From: Tyzzerella sp. UBA1042
GTDB lineage: Bacteria; Bacillota; Clostridia; Lachnospirales; Anaerotignaceae
NCBI GenBank assembly: GCA_002316675.1
Contig: DCDZ01000034.1
Span: 14,231-53,295 of the forward strand
DNA length: 39,065 bases
Direction of reading: 5' to 3'
Shown: one piece after another, positions 16,942 through 24,902 of the stretch
Position numbering within the stretch: the first letter of the stretch is position 1
Layout of the letters: each line of letters begins with the position of its first letter
Made by a program: the position numbers and the translations under genes
Notes under the pieces: generated by a model
What the model was told of the DNA's origin: nothing
Databases searched by the model: none
Seen by the model: the letters and a program-made list of their open reading frames with translations, nothing else

Positions 16942-18177
16942 ATGAATCATTGGAAAAAACAATTTGCAACCATATATGCCGGACAGGCATTTTCATTATT
17001 AGGGTCTGCCGCTGTACAGTTTTCTGTCATTTGGTGGCTGACCATCCAAACGGAATCCGCAATTACACTGACAGCAGCCTCCATTGTGGCATTTCTGCCC
17101 AGTATGCTCATTGGCCCATTTGCAGGTGTGTGGATAGATCGGTATAACCGCCGAACGGTGATGATTGCAGCCGATGGCTTGGTGGCGCTGTCCAGTGCGA
17201 TACTTGGTGCCGCTTTTTTGCTGATGGAGGCACCGCCCATCTGGTTTATCTACCTCACATTGTTTTTGCGCGGACTGGGAAACACATTTCATGGCCCTGC
17301 CATGCAAGCGGCCATTCCTATGCTGGTTCCTACAGAAATGCTGACGAAAGCCGGGGGGTGGGGCAACCTGATCAACTCTATCTCCACGATGCTGGGGCCG
17401 GTGTTGGGTGCGGTGCTCATGGGAGCTTTGCCCATGGCCAGCATTATGCTTGTGGATATTTTTGGCGCCGCTTTTGCCATTGCCTGCTTGCTCTTTGTCA
17501 AAATCCCCGATATTGCAAAAAGCGGTGAGAAGGTGCATATGATTTCCGAAATGAAGCAGGGGTTCGCAGCCATGAAAGCCAACAAGCCGTTGATGGCCAT
17601 ATTTATCCCAATGGTGATACTGAATATTCTTTATATGCCCTTGGGTGCGTTGTTTCCTCTGCTGGTGCGTACCCATTTTATGGGTGAGGCGTGGCATAAC
17701 AGCATTGTGGAATTTGCCTTTGCAGGGGGACTGCTCCTTTCATCCCTTGTCCTTGGCGTATGGGGCGGAATGAAGAAGCGGTTTCTTATGGCATCCTTGG
17801 CCATTGTCCTTTTGGGTGCAGCCTCTCTTTTCAGTGGCGCAGTATCTTCCGAAGGCTTTTGGATTTTTGTAGTCTGTTGCTTCTTTATGGGAAGCTCCGG
17901 TACATTTATTAATGTGCCAATTATGGCATATACCCAAGAAACCATTGCGCCTGAAATGATGGGCAAGGTATTTTCCATCTTAATGGCAGCCATGACATTG
18001 ACAATGCCTGCCGGTCTGCTGATTGCAGGGCCAGTCAGTGAAGTTGTTGGTGTCAACATATGGTTCTTTTGGTCGGGGGTTGCCTTGGTTGCCACGGGAA
18101 TCCTCTGCCGGCTACTGACACAACAGTATGATCAAGAAACAAAAATGCCGGAAGCAAAAATTGTAGAGAAAGATTGA
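16942..18177 (+). CDS. MFS efflux transporter, Mef (macrolide efflux)-like
   Basis: The 411-residue protein has about twelve membrane helices. It matches the length and pattern of the Mef family of drug exporters: AGQAFSLLGSAAVQFSVIWW in helix 1, GPFAGVWIDRYNRR in the loop between helices 2 and 3 (the MFS motif A position), and FLRGLGNTFHGPAMQAAIP in helix 4. It should export a drug by proton antiport. AAGGAGAAAG precedes the ATG. The attenuator upstream supports an antibiotic, probably a macrolide, as inducer. There is no msr(D)-like ABC-F gene downstream. MFS identity is sure; the macrolide substrate is inference. Confidence 0.85.
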   Translation: MNHWKKQFATIYAGQAFSLLGSAAVQFSVIWWLTIQTESAITLTAASIVAFLPSMLIGPFAGVWIDRYNRRTVMIAADGLVALSSAILGAAFLLMEAPPIWFIYLTLFLRGLGNTFHGPAMQAAIPMLVPTEMLTKAGGWGNLINSISTMLGPVLGAVLMGALPMASIMLVDIFGAAFAIACLLFVKIPDIAKSGEKVHMISEMKQGFAAMKANKPLMAIFIPMVILNILYMPLGALFPLLVRTHFMGEAWHNSIVEFAFAGGLLLSSLVLGVWGGMKKRFLMASLAIVLLGAASLFSGAVSSEGFWIFVVCCFFMGSSGTFINVPIMAYTQETIAPEMMGKVFSILMAAMTLTMPAGLLIAGPVSEVVGVNIWFFWSGVALVATGILCRLLTQQYDQETKMPEAKIVEKD

Positions 18178-18223
18178 AATTTTGTTGTTATGGGTTTTGT
18201 CGGCCTTGCTCTTTGAGTCTTTG

Positions 18224-18254
18224 ATACCCCTGGGGATATGCTCCTTAGGGGTAT
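18224..18254. terminator. Hairpin after the Mef-like gene
   Basis: ATACCCCT (18224-18231) pairs with AGGGGTAT (18247-18254) around a 15-base loop. No T run follows on either strand, so it is a weak terminator candidate. It lies 47 bases after the efflux gene and 100 bases before the peroxiredoxin promoter. Confidence 0.35.
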
Positions 18255-18333
18255 GTTGTATTGGATAAAAATGCTATGTTCAGACGCTATAAGTTTTCTT
18301 GATAGAGGAATTATAGAAATAAAAAATAATAGT

Positions 18334-18369
18334 TTGTTTTTTAATAAATATGATTTATAATTATTATAA
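18334..18369 (+). promoter_or_regulatory. Peroxiredoxin promoter overlapped by a perfect PerR box
   Basis: TTATAATTATTATAA (18355-18369) matches the Bacillus PerR box consensus TTATAATNATTATAA at every position. A -10 box TATAAT (18356-18361) lies within it, and TTGTTT (18334-18339) is 16 bp upstream as a -35. Binding of the metal-loaded repressor would block transcription until peroxide oxidises it. The perR gene is not in this window. Confidence 0.85.
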
Positions 18370-18399
18370 AATAATAATTATTCTATAAGGAGGAGTTTT

Positions 18400-19047
18400 A
18401 TGAAAATATCACTTAGAGACAAATTTCCTGAATTAACAGTTGAAACAACAAAGGGCACAGTTCATTTGCCAGATGATTATAAAGGAAAATGGTTTGTGTT
18501 GTTCAGCCATCCGGCAGATTTCACCCCTGTGTGCACCACTGAGTTTGTTTCTTTCCAAAAGAAAAAGAAACAGTTTGATGATTTGGGCGTTGAGTTGATT
18601 GGATTAAGTGTGGATAATTTAAAATCTCATGAAAAATGGATGGAATGGATTAATGAAAACATTCATGTCCAAATAGAATTTCCAATTATAGATGATGAGA
18701 AAAGAAAAGTTTCTGAAACCCTCGGCTTAATTCATCCAAATGAAGATGATACAGCGGCAGTGAGAGCGGTAATCATTGTGGATCATAATGGAAAAGTTAG
18801 AACAATTTTGGAATATCCAAAAGAAATCGGAAGAAATATTGATGAAATTGTGAGAGCAGTAAAAGTATTAAAAATGGCTTCCATTCAGAAAGTTTTTTCT
18901 CCGGCAAACTGGCCTCATAATGAAATTATCGGCAATAAGGTTTTATTCCATAGAGGAGCGGAGGATGATCCTGTATTGGATAAAGGAAAAGGAATCTTTA
19001 GTTTATCCGATTGGTTTGTGTATAAAAACGTAGATGGGGACAAGTAA
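18400..19047 (+). CDS. Peroxiredoxin, Prx6 (1-Cys) type
   Basis: The 215-residue protein has the peroxidatic Cys45 in HPADFTPVCTTEF, the signature of peroxiredoxins. A C-terminal extension (residues about 165-215, with PANWPHNEIIGNKVLF) marks the Prx6 subfamily. It reduces hydrogen peroxide and organic peroxides in the cytoplasm; the electron donor cannot be read from sequence. There is no second Cys at a resolving position, consistent with the 1-Cys type. AAGGAGGAG lies before the ATG. A PerR box overlaps the promoter, so induction by peroxide is expected. A terminator directly after the stop makes this a single-gene unit. Confidence 0.95.
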   Translation: MKISLRDKFPELTVETTKGTVHLPDDYKGKWFVLFSHPADFTPVCTTEFVSFQKKKKQFDDLGVELIGLSVDNLKSHEKWMEWINENIHVQIEFPIIDDEKRKVSETLGLIHPNEDDTAAVRAVIIVDHNGKVRTILEYPKEIGRNIDEIVRAVKVLKMASIQKVFSPANWPHNEIIGNKVLFHRGAEDDPVLDKGKGIFSLSDWFVYKNVDGDK

Positions 19048-19067
19048 TATTGTACTAGGGACATAGC

Positions 19068-19103
19068 AAAGCATCGGATACAACCTGTATCCGGTGCTTT
19101 TTG
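19068..19103 (+). terminator. Terminator of the peroxiredoxin gene
   Basis: AAAGCATCGGATACA pairs with TGTATCCGGTGCTTT (one T-G wobble) across a 3-base loop and runs into TTTTT. It is 20 bases after the stop. Confidence 0.88.
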
Positions 19104-19217
19104 TCTGAAAACTGTAAGGGCTCATGGGCTTTTTCAGAATCCTTTGCTAAGAAAAAAAGCGCTTCCTGTTAATAAAGATGGTGGAGATGCTTGTGGGTTT
19201 TTGTGAGATAAAAGTAC

Positions 19218-19233
19218 GCACGTCTCAACGTGC
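19218..19233 (-). terminator. Short hairpin past the phzF-like gene
   Basis: GCACGT-CTCA-ACGTGC is a perfect 6-bp hairpin. On the minus strand it is followed by GTACTTTTA, a poor U tail. It lies about 70 bases past the stop of the phzF-like gene, so a weak terminator is possible. Confidence 0.3.
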
Positions 19234-19301
19234 CTTGAGAGGTCAAAAAAGATGCCGTTTGAGCCTGGTGGGACCTTGGAGGAAAGTTGCTTTCGCTTAT
19301 T

Positions 19302-20171
19302 CTATATTTCGACTTCCGTTAAGGTTAAATTCATCGCTCTGCCTCCGACTTTAACTTCAAAAATTTTATTTTCCTTTACAGATAAAGACACTCGGATTTC
19401 AGACGGCCTTTTCATAGAATAACCTTGTTCAAAAATAATGTGTGAAGCTTGCTCCTCGTTGATTTTTCCATAGTGGTACAAATAACAACCAAGTGCACCG
19501 CTTGATGTTCCTGTGGCAGATTCCTCCGGGATACCATATAAGGGAGCAAAATTTCTACAATAAGCGTTAGCACCATGTAAGGATTTCAAAGAAAAAACAT
19601 GGTATCCAACAGTATTGTACTTCTGGCTGATTTCTTTTACTTTTTTCATATCCGGTCTGATCGCATCTAAAATCTCAATGCTTCTTACAGGAACCATAAT
19701 ATCCCGAAGCCCTGTTGATACAACTTGAACCAACAAGTCTGTTGAAATTTGGGAAGTGCTGATGTTCAGGGAATCTGCTACTTCATCTTTATCTATAACT
19801 TCCGAAAATACAGGAATCGATTGATCCATCATAACAAAATTATCGTTATGAATTTCAATGCCAAGTATTCCTGCTCTGGTTTCTTGCTCATACTTACCTT
19901 GTTTTAACAAATTTAGACTTGACATTGCATAGAAGGCGGCAATCGTAGCATGACCACATAAGTCCACCTCTTCATTGGGTGTAAAGAATCTCACTTTAAA
20001 ATCTGCCGCGTTTGATTGTAATACAAAAGCAGTTTCACTGAATCCAAGAACAGCAGCAATTTTTCTCATTTCTTCCTCAGATAATGAATCTGCATTCATA
20101 ACAACACCTGCTGGATTTCCACCTTCTTTTGTTTTAGCAAAAGAATTTAATGTGAATACGTTTATTTTCAT
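19302..20171 (-). CDS. PhzF-family isomerase-like protein
   Basis: The 289-residue protein shows the PhzF fold signatures: NPAGVV near residue 25, SETAFVLQ with the catalytic Glu near 45, RFFTPNEEVDLCGHATIAAFY near 60-80, and ESATGTSSGALGCYL near 210-225. The two similar halves give the diaminopimelate-epimerase-like fold. PhzF itself isomerises a phenazine precursor; most relatives, including this one with no phenazine genes nearby, have no known substrate. ATG 20171 gives the typical start MKINVFTLNSF. ATG 20189, which directly abuts the stop of the rlmD-like gene, would add six residues but has no binding site. The two genes are cotranscribed. Confidence 0.88.
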   Translation of the reverse strand: MKINVFTLNSFAKTKEGGNPAGVVMNADSLSEEEMRKIAAVLGFSETAFVLQSNAADFKVRFFTPNEEVDLCGHATIAAFYAMSSLNLLKQGKYEQETRAGILGIEIHNDNFVMMDQSIPVFSEVIDKDEVADSLNISTSQISTDLLVQVVSTGLRDIMVPVRSIEILDAIRPDMKKVKEISQKYNTVGYHVFSLKSLHGANAYCRNFAPLYGIPEESATGTSSGALGCYLYHYGKINEEQASHIIFEQGYSMKRPSEIRVSLSVKENKIFEVKVGGRAMNLTLTEVEI

Positions 20172-20189
20172 ATATTTCCAAGCTCCCAT

Positions 20190-21557
20190 TTATGATATAT
20201 TACGACTTAATCCGACAATTACCTCTGTATGGAAAGTCCTTGGAAACATATCCATTAATTTTACCCGCTCTACTTCATATCCGGCTTGCTGAAAAATCTC
20301 CAGATCCCTCGCCAAAGAGGTAGGCTTGCAGGATACATAGATGATTTCAGGCGCACCGAAATCGATAATTTTCCCAATCGCTTTTGGATGGATCCCATCC
20401 CGTGGAGGATCAACAATGATTAAATCCGGCTTGTCTGTCAGCTCTTCCACTTTTTGCAAAACATCTCCGGCAATAAAGGTACAGTTTGTCAGCTTGTTCC
20501 GTGCGGCATTTTCCTGTGCGGCAAGCACCGCCTCCTCAATTAATTCGATGCCTACAACCTTTCGTGTGCCTGCTTCCGCCATAATTTGCCCAATGGTGCC
20601 TGTGCCGCAGTATAAGTCAAAGACTATTTTGTGGGAAACATCCCCAGCGAATTCTTTAACGATGGAATACAATTTTTCGGCACCCTTGGTATTGGTTTGA
20701 AAAAAGGAATAAACGGAAACCTTGAATTCCAAATCAAATAGCTTTTCAATGAAATAATCACGGCCGTAAAGAACGGTCATTTCATCACTGCGCACAATAT
20801 CGGCAACACTGTCGTTGACCGAGTGGAGGATGCCGCAAAGTGCGCCGTCAAGGGGCAGTGAAAGAAGCATCTCTTTAAATTTCCCCAGAGAAAAAGGAAC
20901 TTTGTTACTGGTAACCAAATTGACCAAAATTTCTCCCGTTGCAGTTCCTTTTCTCACCACCAAATGGCGAAGGGAGCCTTCGTGGCGCAATTTGTGATAG
21001 AAGGGGACATTTTTTTCTTGGAAGAAGGCCAAAGCGGCCTCAATAATTTTCAAATAATCCTCGTCAATAAGATTACAGTCCTTTAAAGAGACCACTTCGT
21101 AGCGGCTCATGCGTTTTCGCATACCCAAGGCCAAGGCACCATCCTTTTCCTCATCGCCGAAAGAAAATTCGCATTTATTGCGGTATGCCGTTTCTGAAGG
21201 GGCGGGGACAATGCCTTCCCAGTTTTTTATGATGATATTTTTCTGCTCTAAAAGGCGTTTCACCTGCCGCTCCTTCAGCTTTAGCTCTTCCTCATGGCGA
21301 AGGGGCTGATATGTACAGCCGCCGCAAAGGGTGTAATGGGAACAGACACCTTCTTGTCTTTCTAAAGGAGAATGCTCTAAAATGGCCTCTTGTCTGGCTT
21401 CAATGCCGCTGCTTCTTTTTTTGATTACCTGTGCCCGCACGGTTTGTCCAGGGATGCCGTTTTTCACAACAACCTTTTCCCCCTCCACAAAGCCGAAAGC
21501 CTTATTGGGGAAAGAAACATCCGCAATTTGGATGGTAATGATGTCTTTTTTCTTCAT
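20190..21557 (-). CDS. 23S rRNA (uracil-5-)-methyltransferase, RlmD/RlmCD type
   Basis: The 455-residue protein starts with a TRAM RNA-binding domain (residues about 1-60). Next come the Fe-S cysteines in CSHYTLCGGCTYQ and a later Cys in KDCN. The SAM-dependent methyltransferase domain has FDLYCGTGTIGQ near residue 310. The catalytic nucleophile is in IYVSCKPTSLARD near residue 405. It methylates C5 of a uracil in 23S rRNA using SAM; Gram-positive relatives modify U747, U1939 or both, so the site is left open. GGAGGAG precedes the ATG. The gene is followed without a gap by the phzF-like gene and is divergent from the S1-domain gene. Confidence 0.93.
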   Translation of the reverse strand: MKKKDIITIQIADVSFPNKAFGFVEGEKVVVKNGIPGQTVRAQVIKKRSSGIEARQEAILEHSPLERQEGVCSHYTLCGGCTYQPLRHEEELKLKERQVKRLLEQKNIIIKNWEGIVPAPSETAYRNKCEFSFGDEEKDGALALGMRKRMSRYEVVSLKDCNLIDEDYLKIIEAALAFFQEKNVPFYHKLRHEGSLRHLVVRKGTATGEILVNLVTSNKVPFSLGKFKEMLLSLPLDGALCGILHSVNDSVADIVRSDEMTVLYGRDYFIEKLFDLEFKVSVYSFFQTNTKGAEKLYSIVKEFAGDVSHKIVFDLYCGTGTIGQIMAEAGTRKVVGIELIEEAVLAAQENAARNKLTNCTFIAGDVLQKVEELTDKPDLIIVDPPRDGIHPKAIGKIIDFGAPEIIYVSCKPTSLARDLEIFQQAGYEVERVKLMDMFPRTFHTEVIVGLSRNIS

Positions 21558-21659
21558 AAATTCTCCTCCGAAAGTAATTAGATTTTATTTGTATTCAAGT
21601 GTAAACTATGGTATACTGTTCCAGTAATCTTAAAATTCTGAACGGGAGTGTATATTGGA

Positions 21660-22106
21660 ATGTCTGAAAAATTAGAAGTAGGCAGTATTGTTGAAGGAAA
21701 GATTGTACGCATCAAACCTTTTGGCGCAATTGTTTCTTTAGGCTCTGTGCAGGGGTTAGTGCATATCTCTCAGATTGCCAACAGCTTCGTGCAAGATATC
21801 AACGATCATATTAAGATAGGTGATATTGTTAAGGTTAAAGTGCTTTCCATTGATGAAGAGTCTCATAAAATTGCTTTATCTATGCGGGATGCATTGCCTA
21901 AGGAAGAACGTCAGCCCAGAAATGAGAGGCCTTTCCGTAAGCCAAATACTCAGACACAAAAGCCCGCTAGCCCTGCCGAGGAATTTTTACGTCCTCAATC
22001 CGCCAATGGTTCTTCGGATTTTGAAGAAAAAATGAAGGAGTGGGCAAAGCAGTCTAATGAGCGCCACACCAGTTTGAATAAAAGAGCAAATAAACGCTCT
22101 TATTGA
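21660..22106 (+). CDS. S1 RNA-binding domain protein (YugI/CvfD-like)
   Basis: The 148-residue protein carries one S1 domain at residues about 5-75 (GSIVEGKIVRIKPFGAIVSL, GLVHISQIA, VKVLSIDEESHKIALSMR). A basic and polar, probably disordered tail ends in NKRANKRSY. Single-S1 proteins of this type (general stress protein 13, CvfD) associate with RNA or ribosomes and tune expression after transcription. The ATG at 21660 follows GGGAG by eleven bases. A GTG at 21648 would add four residues. It diverges from the rlmD-like gene. Confidence 0.88.
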   Translation: MSEKLEVGSIVEGKIVRIKPFGAIVSLGSVQGLVHISQIANSFVQDINDHIKIGDIVKVKVLSIDEESHKIALSMRDALPKEERQPRNERPFRKPNTQTQKPASPAEEFLRPQSANGSSDFEEKMKEWAKQSNERHTSLNKRANKRSY

Positions 22107-22178
22107 AATATTGCTTAAACATCTTACCATGAAACTGTTTTTGATGCAATAAACAGACGGCGCAGTGGGAGGGATCCT

Positions 22179-22475
22179 ATGTCATTATTTTTTGCAGCGG
22201 CACTCTACTTTTATGCCCGCGGTCTGTTTGCATTGTTTGGACGGACGATTTTTTATACCAAGCGCACATTGGCCTTGATTGAGCCGGAAAATTTGTCGGC
22301 ATACTTAAAGGAATCGGGAATTTGGCATATGGCGGCAGGAACTGTTTTTGTTGGAAAGGCTCTATTGGATATTGTATTTCCACAGAACAAGGTGTTGCTT
22401 GCTATATTTTTTGTGTTATTGATTGTATGTGTTATTTTTCTTTCTCGCAGTAATGAGCGCTATATTAAAAAGTAA
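22179..22475 (+). CDS. Small membrane protein of unknown function
   Basis: The 98-residue protein has a GGGAGGGATCC binding site before its ATG and is followed by a strong terminator, so it is a real gene. It has a hydrophobic N-terminal segment (residues 3-20), a central helix near 48-65 and a strong one near 72-90, ending in the basic SRSNERYIKK. I do not recognise the family. It may be cotranscribed with the S1-domain gene 72 bases upstream. Confidence 0.7.
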   Translation: MSLFFAAALYFYARGLFALFGRTIFYTKRTLALIEPENLSAYLKESGIWHMAAGTVFVGKALLDIVFPQNKVLLAIFFVLLIVCVIFLSRSNERYIKK

Positions 22476-22481
22476 TGTGAT

Positions 22482-22520
22482 TGCCTTTTTGAGCTTGCAA
22501 AAAGGCATTTTTTGTTTTTT
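22482..22520 (+). terminator. Terminator after the small membrane protein gene
   Basis: TGCCTTTTTG (22482-22491) pairs with CAAAAAGGCA (22498-22507), followed by ATTTTTTGTTTTTTT-like sequence to 22520. Confidence 0.9.
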
Positions 22521-22757
22521 TACTTTACGATGAAATTGGATATTTTTATGGCATCCTGCCAAATTGGAGATTTTATTTGTGAAAAACATAGAAATTTATC
22601 GTTTTATTGGTCAATCCCCGTGTTTTCGCAGTAGTAGGCTGGAATAAGTATAAGTTTACAATGCATAACGTCCATTTATTTGACTAAAATATTTTTTGCT
22701 TTTATTATTTTTGCTTAATATAGTTTAGGTAGAATGAAGTACGATTTTTAAAAGGTA
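22521..22757. other. AT-rich spacer before the methionine operon
   Basis: This is the upstream part of a 645-base stretch with no gene between the small membrane protein gene and metN. I see no coding sequence or folded element in it. The rest of that stretch is the met promoter and T-box leader. Confidence 0.6.
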
Positions 22758-22786
22758 TTGACAATAAAAAATTGTTGTATTATGAT
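22758..22786 (+). promoter_or_regulatory. Promoter of the metNIQ operon
   Basis: A consensus TTGACA (22758-22763) is 17 bp from TATGAT (22781-22786). Transcription should start near 22793, at the 5' end of the T-box leader. Confidence 0.85.
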
Positions 22787-22792
22787 TAACCC

Positions 22793-23085
22793 AGTAAAAA
22801 AAGTAAAGGCATGGAAGAGAAGAGTAGTGGGCGGATGCTTTCACAGAGAGTCCTCATTTGGTGGAAGAGGATAAAGATAGGCTGACGAAAATGGTCTTGG
22901 AGCTGCATGGTTGAATTGATTTAGACCATGACGGGAAGCACCCGTTATCGTGCCGGGGTATTCTCCATTTGTTCGGAAGTACCTGTTGAGGTTTGCTTTG
23001 TGAGAGGTAAATAAAAATTAGGTGGTAACGCGAAGCTATGCTCTCGCCCTAATGATGTAAATCATGTGGGTGGGAGCTTTTTCTA
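22793..23085 (+). promoter_or_regulatory. T-box leader, methionine-specific
   Basis: The leader has the parts of a tRNA-sensing T-box. The AGTA of the specifier-loop S-turn is at 22823-22826. The distal stem I motif reads CAGAGAG...TTGGTGGAAGAGG. GACGAAA is followed by ATG at 22891-22893 as specifier codon. The antiterminator bulge is in TTAGGTGGTAACGCG with TGGT at 23023-23026. Its T fits a tRNA with A at position 73. A competing terminator (23040-23083) comes last. Uncharged tRNA-Met should stabilise the antiterminator and switch on metNIQ. The ATG assignment rests on position and on the downstream genes. Confidence 0.92.
23040..23083 (+). terminator. T-box regulated terminator
   Basis: GCTCTCGCCC (23040-23049) pairs with GGGTGGGAGC (23068-23077) with one G-T wobble, then TTTTTCT. 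It is the off-state structure of the met leader, 38 bases before metN. Confidence 0.9.
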
Positions 23086-23120
23086 TATTTGATTTCTAGG
23101 GAACAGGGAGGGGAAGAAAT

Positions 23121-24152
23121 ATGATTCAGTTGGAGCAGGTAAGCAAAAGCTTTTGTGCAGGCGATAAAGAAATTCACGCCGTCATCGAGGTCAGTTTAGA
23201 TATTAAAGCAGGAGAAATATTCGGTATCATTGGATTTTCCGGCGCGGGAAAATCTACATTGGTTCGGTGTATTAATTTGCTAGAACGGCCAACGGCGGGT
23301 AAGGTACTGATTGATGGAATTGATTTAATGGGGCTGCCAGAGGCCCGTTTACGAAAGGAACGAAGGAAAATCGGCATGATTTTTCAGCACTTTAACTTAT
23401 TACGTTCCAGAACGGTTTATCAAAACATTGCCTTTCCTCTTAGAAAAAGCAAGCTGTCTAAAGCAGAAAAGCATAAAAAAATCATATCTTTGTTGGAGCT
23501 TGTGGGATTAACGGATAAAATGGAAGCCTATCCCTCCCAACTTTCCGGTGGTCAGAAGCAGAGAGTGGCAATTGCTAGAGCGTTGGCAAATGATCCTAAA
23601 GTGTTGCTTTGCGATGAAGCAACCAGCGCATTGGACCCGCAAACCACAAAATCCATATTAAATCTTCTGAAAAAGGTAAATAACGAGCTGGGGATTACCA
23701 TTGTCATCATTACCCATGAAATGGCAGTTGTAAAAGATATTTGTGACAGAGTTTCTATTATGGAGCTGGGACGTGTGGTAGAAGAAGGAGATACAGCAGA
23801 GGTGTTTGCCCATCCCAAAGAAAGACTAACAAAAGACTTTATGGATACGGCAAGCAATATTAATAAAATTTATGAATTGCTTGAGGAAAAGCATGAATTA
23901 ACCCAGTTAAAACCTGGTGAAAAGCTGGTTCTTCTTACTTACTCAGGGGGAAATGCCGGAGAATCAGTAATTTCCCATTTGGCAGAGAAATTTCATGTTC
24001 AGGCAAATATTATTTTTGGTAATGTGGATATTTTAAAAGGCAAGCCGATTGGCAAATTGGTTGTTATATTAAGCGGTGACAGTGAAAACTTGATGAAGGG
24101 AATGCAATATATTCGGGGCAGAAATGTTCAGATGGAGGTGATTCGGGAATGA
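23121..24152 (+). CDS. metN: Methionine ABC transporter, ATP-binding protein
   Basis: The 343-residue ATPase has Walker A GFSGAGKST (residues about 36-44), signature LSGGQKQRVAIARAL near 139-153, Walker B VLLCDEATSALDP, and the switch His in ITHEM. The C-terminal ~80 residues form the NIL domain, which binds methionine and inhibits transport when the cell is replete. That domain marks MetN and not a general amino-acid ATPase. GGGAGGGG precedes the ATG. The stop overlaps the metI start by four bases (ATGA). The Met T-box upstream agrees with the role. Confidence 0.96.
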   Translation: MIQLEQVSKSFCAGDKEIHAVIEVSLDIKAGEIFGIIGFSGAGKSTLVRCINLLERPTAGKVLIDGIDLMGLPEARLRKERRKIGMIFQHFNLLRSRTVYQNIAFPLRKSKLSKAEKHKKIISLLELVGLTDKMEAYPSQLSGGQKQRVAIARALANDPKVLLCDEATSALDPQTTKSILNLLKKVNNELGITIVIITHEMAVVKDICDRVSIMELGRVVEEGDTAEVFAHPKERLTKDFMDTASNINKIYELLEEKHELTQLKPGEKLVLLTYSGGNAGESVISHLAEKFHVQANIIFGNVDILKGKPIGKLVVILSGDSENLMKGMQYIRGRNVQMEVIRE

Positions 24153-24826
24153 GTTTTTTATATAAAATTGCGCCAAATTTGGAGCTTTTGCAGGGAGAAT
24201 TATTAAAATGTTTGCGTCAAACCTTTCAAATGCTTCTGATATCGGGAATCATTGCTTTCCTTGTTGGGTTGTTTTTCGGTGTGCTCCTTGTGGTAATGAA
24301 AAAAGGCGGATTAATTCAAAATGTATTTCTCTATAAATTTTTAGACAAGGCAATTGATATTCTGCGGTCCATACCGTTCATTATCTTAATGGTGCTTTTG
24401 ATTCCCGTCAGCCGTGCCATTGTGGGTACAGGCTCAGGGGTTACAGGTTCCTATGTTGCTTTGGTTTGGGGAACAGTTCCTTTTTTTGCAAGACAAATTG
24501 AAACTGTTTTATCTGATGTGGATCATGGCGTAATTGAAGCCAGTGAGGCGATGGGCTTCGGTCCGTCGGAAATTATATTTAGTGTCTATTTGAAAGAAAG
24601 TATCCCGGGAATTACGCGTGTAACCATGATTACCTTTGTCAGCTTAATTGGCATTACTGCCATTGCCGGAGCAATTGGGGCAGGCGGCTTGGGAGATTTT
24701 GCAATACGCTACGGGTATCAAATGCATTACAGAGATATGATTTGGGTAACGGTGGCAATTATTTTACTGATTATAACCATATTACAAGGGCTAGGTAATA
24801 TTATTATTCGGAAGACAACACATTAA
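24149..24826 (+). CDS. metI: Methionine ABC transporter, permease
   Basis: The 225-residue protein has five predicted membrane helices and the coupling-helix motif EASEAMGFGPSEIIFSVYLKES near residues 131-152, which contacts MetN. The C-terminal half (GAIGAGGLGDFAIRYGYQ) is typical of MetI. It forms the membrane channel as a dimer. It overlaps metN by four bases, which suggests translational coupling, and metQ follows after 76 bases. Confidence 0.96.
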   Translation: MSFLYKIAPNLELLQGELLKCLRQTFQMLLISGIIAFLVGLFFGVLLVVMKKGGLIQNVFLYKFLDKAIDILRSIPFIILMVLLIPVSRAIVGTGSGVTGSYVALVWGTVPFFARQIETVLSDVDHGVIEASEAMGFGPSEIIFSVYLKESIPGITRVTMITFVSLIGITAIAGAIGAGGLGDFAIRYGYQMHYRDMIWVTVAIILLIITILQGLGNIIIRKTTH

Positions 24827-24902
24827 AGTTTGGCTTTTGAATGGAAACATTTTAAGCATATCCAATGAACATAAAAGGAAAGATAAAAAGGAGAGATGTA
24901 TT

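Noticed and set aside
16999..17697. A 232-codon minus-strand frame
   Set aside because: It is antisense to the Mef-like gene, with a His/Gln/Cys-rich composition typical of shadow frames.
18224..18254. A CsoR-type copper operator (ATACCCC...GGGGTAT)
   Set aside because: The spacing between the arms is 15 bases, the inner CCCCTGGGG lacks the wider symmetry, and no copper gene is near.
22793..23085. An S-box (SAM) riboswitch before metNIQ
   Set aside because: The AGTA loop, the TGGT antiterminator bulge and the specifier ATG identify a T-box.
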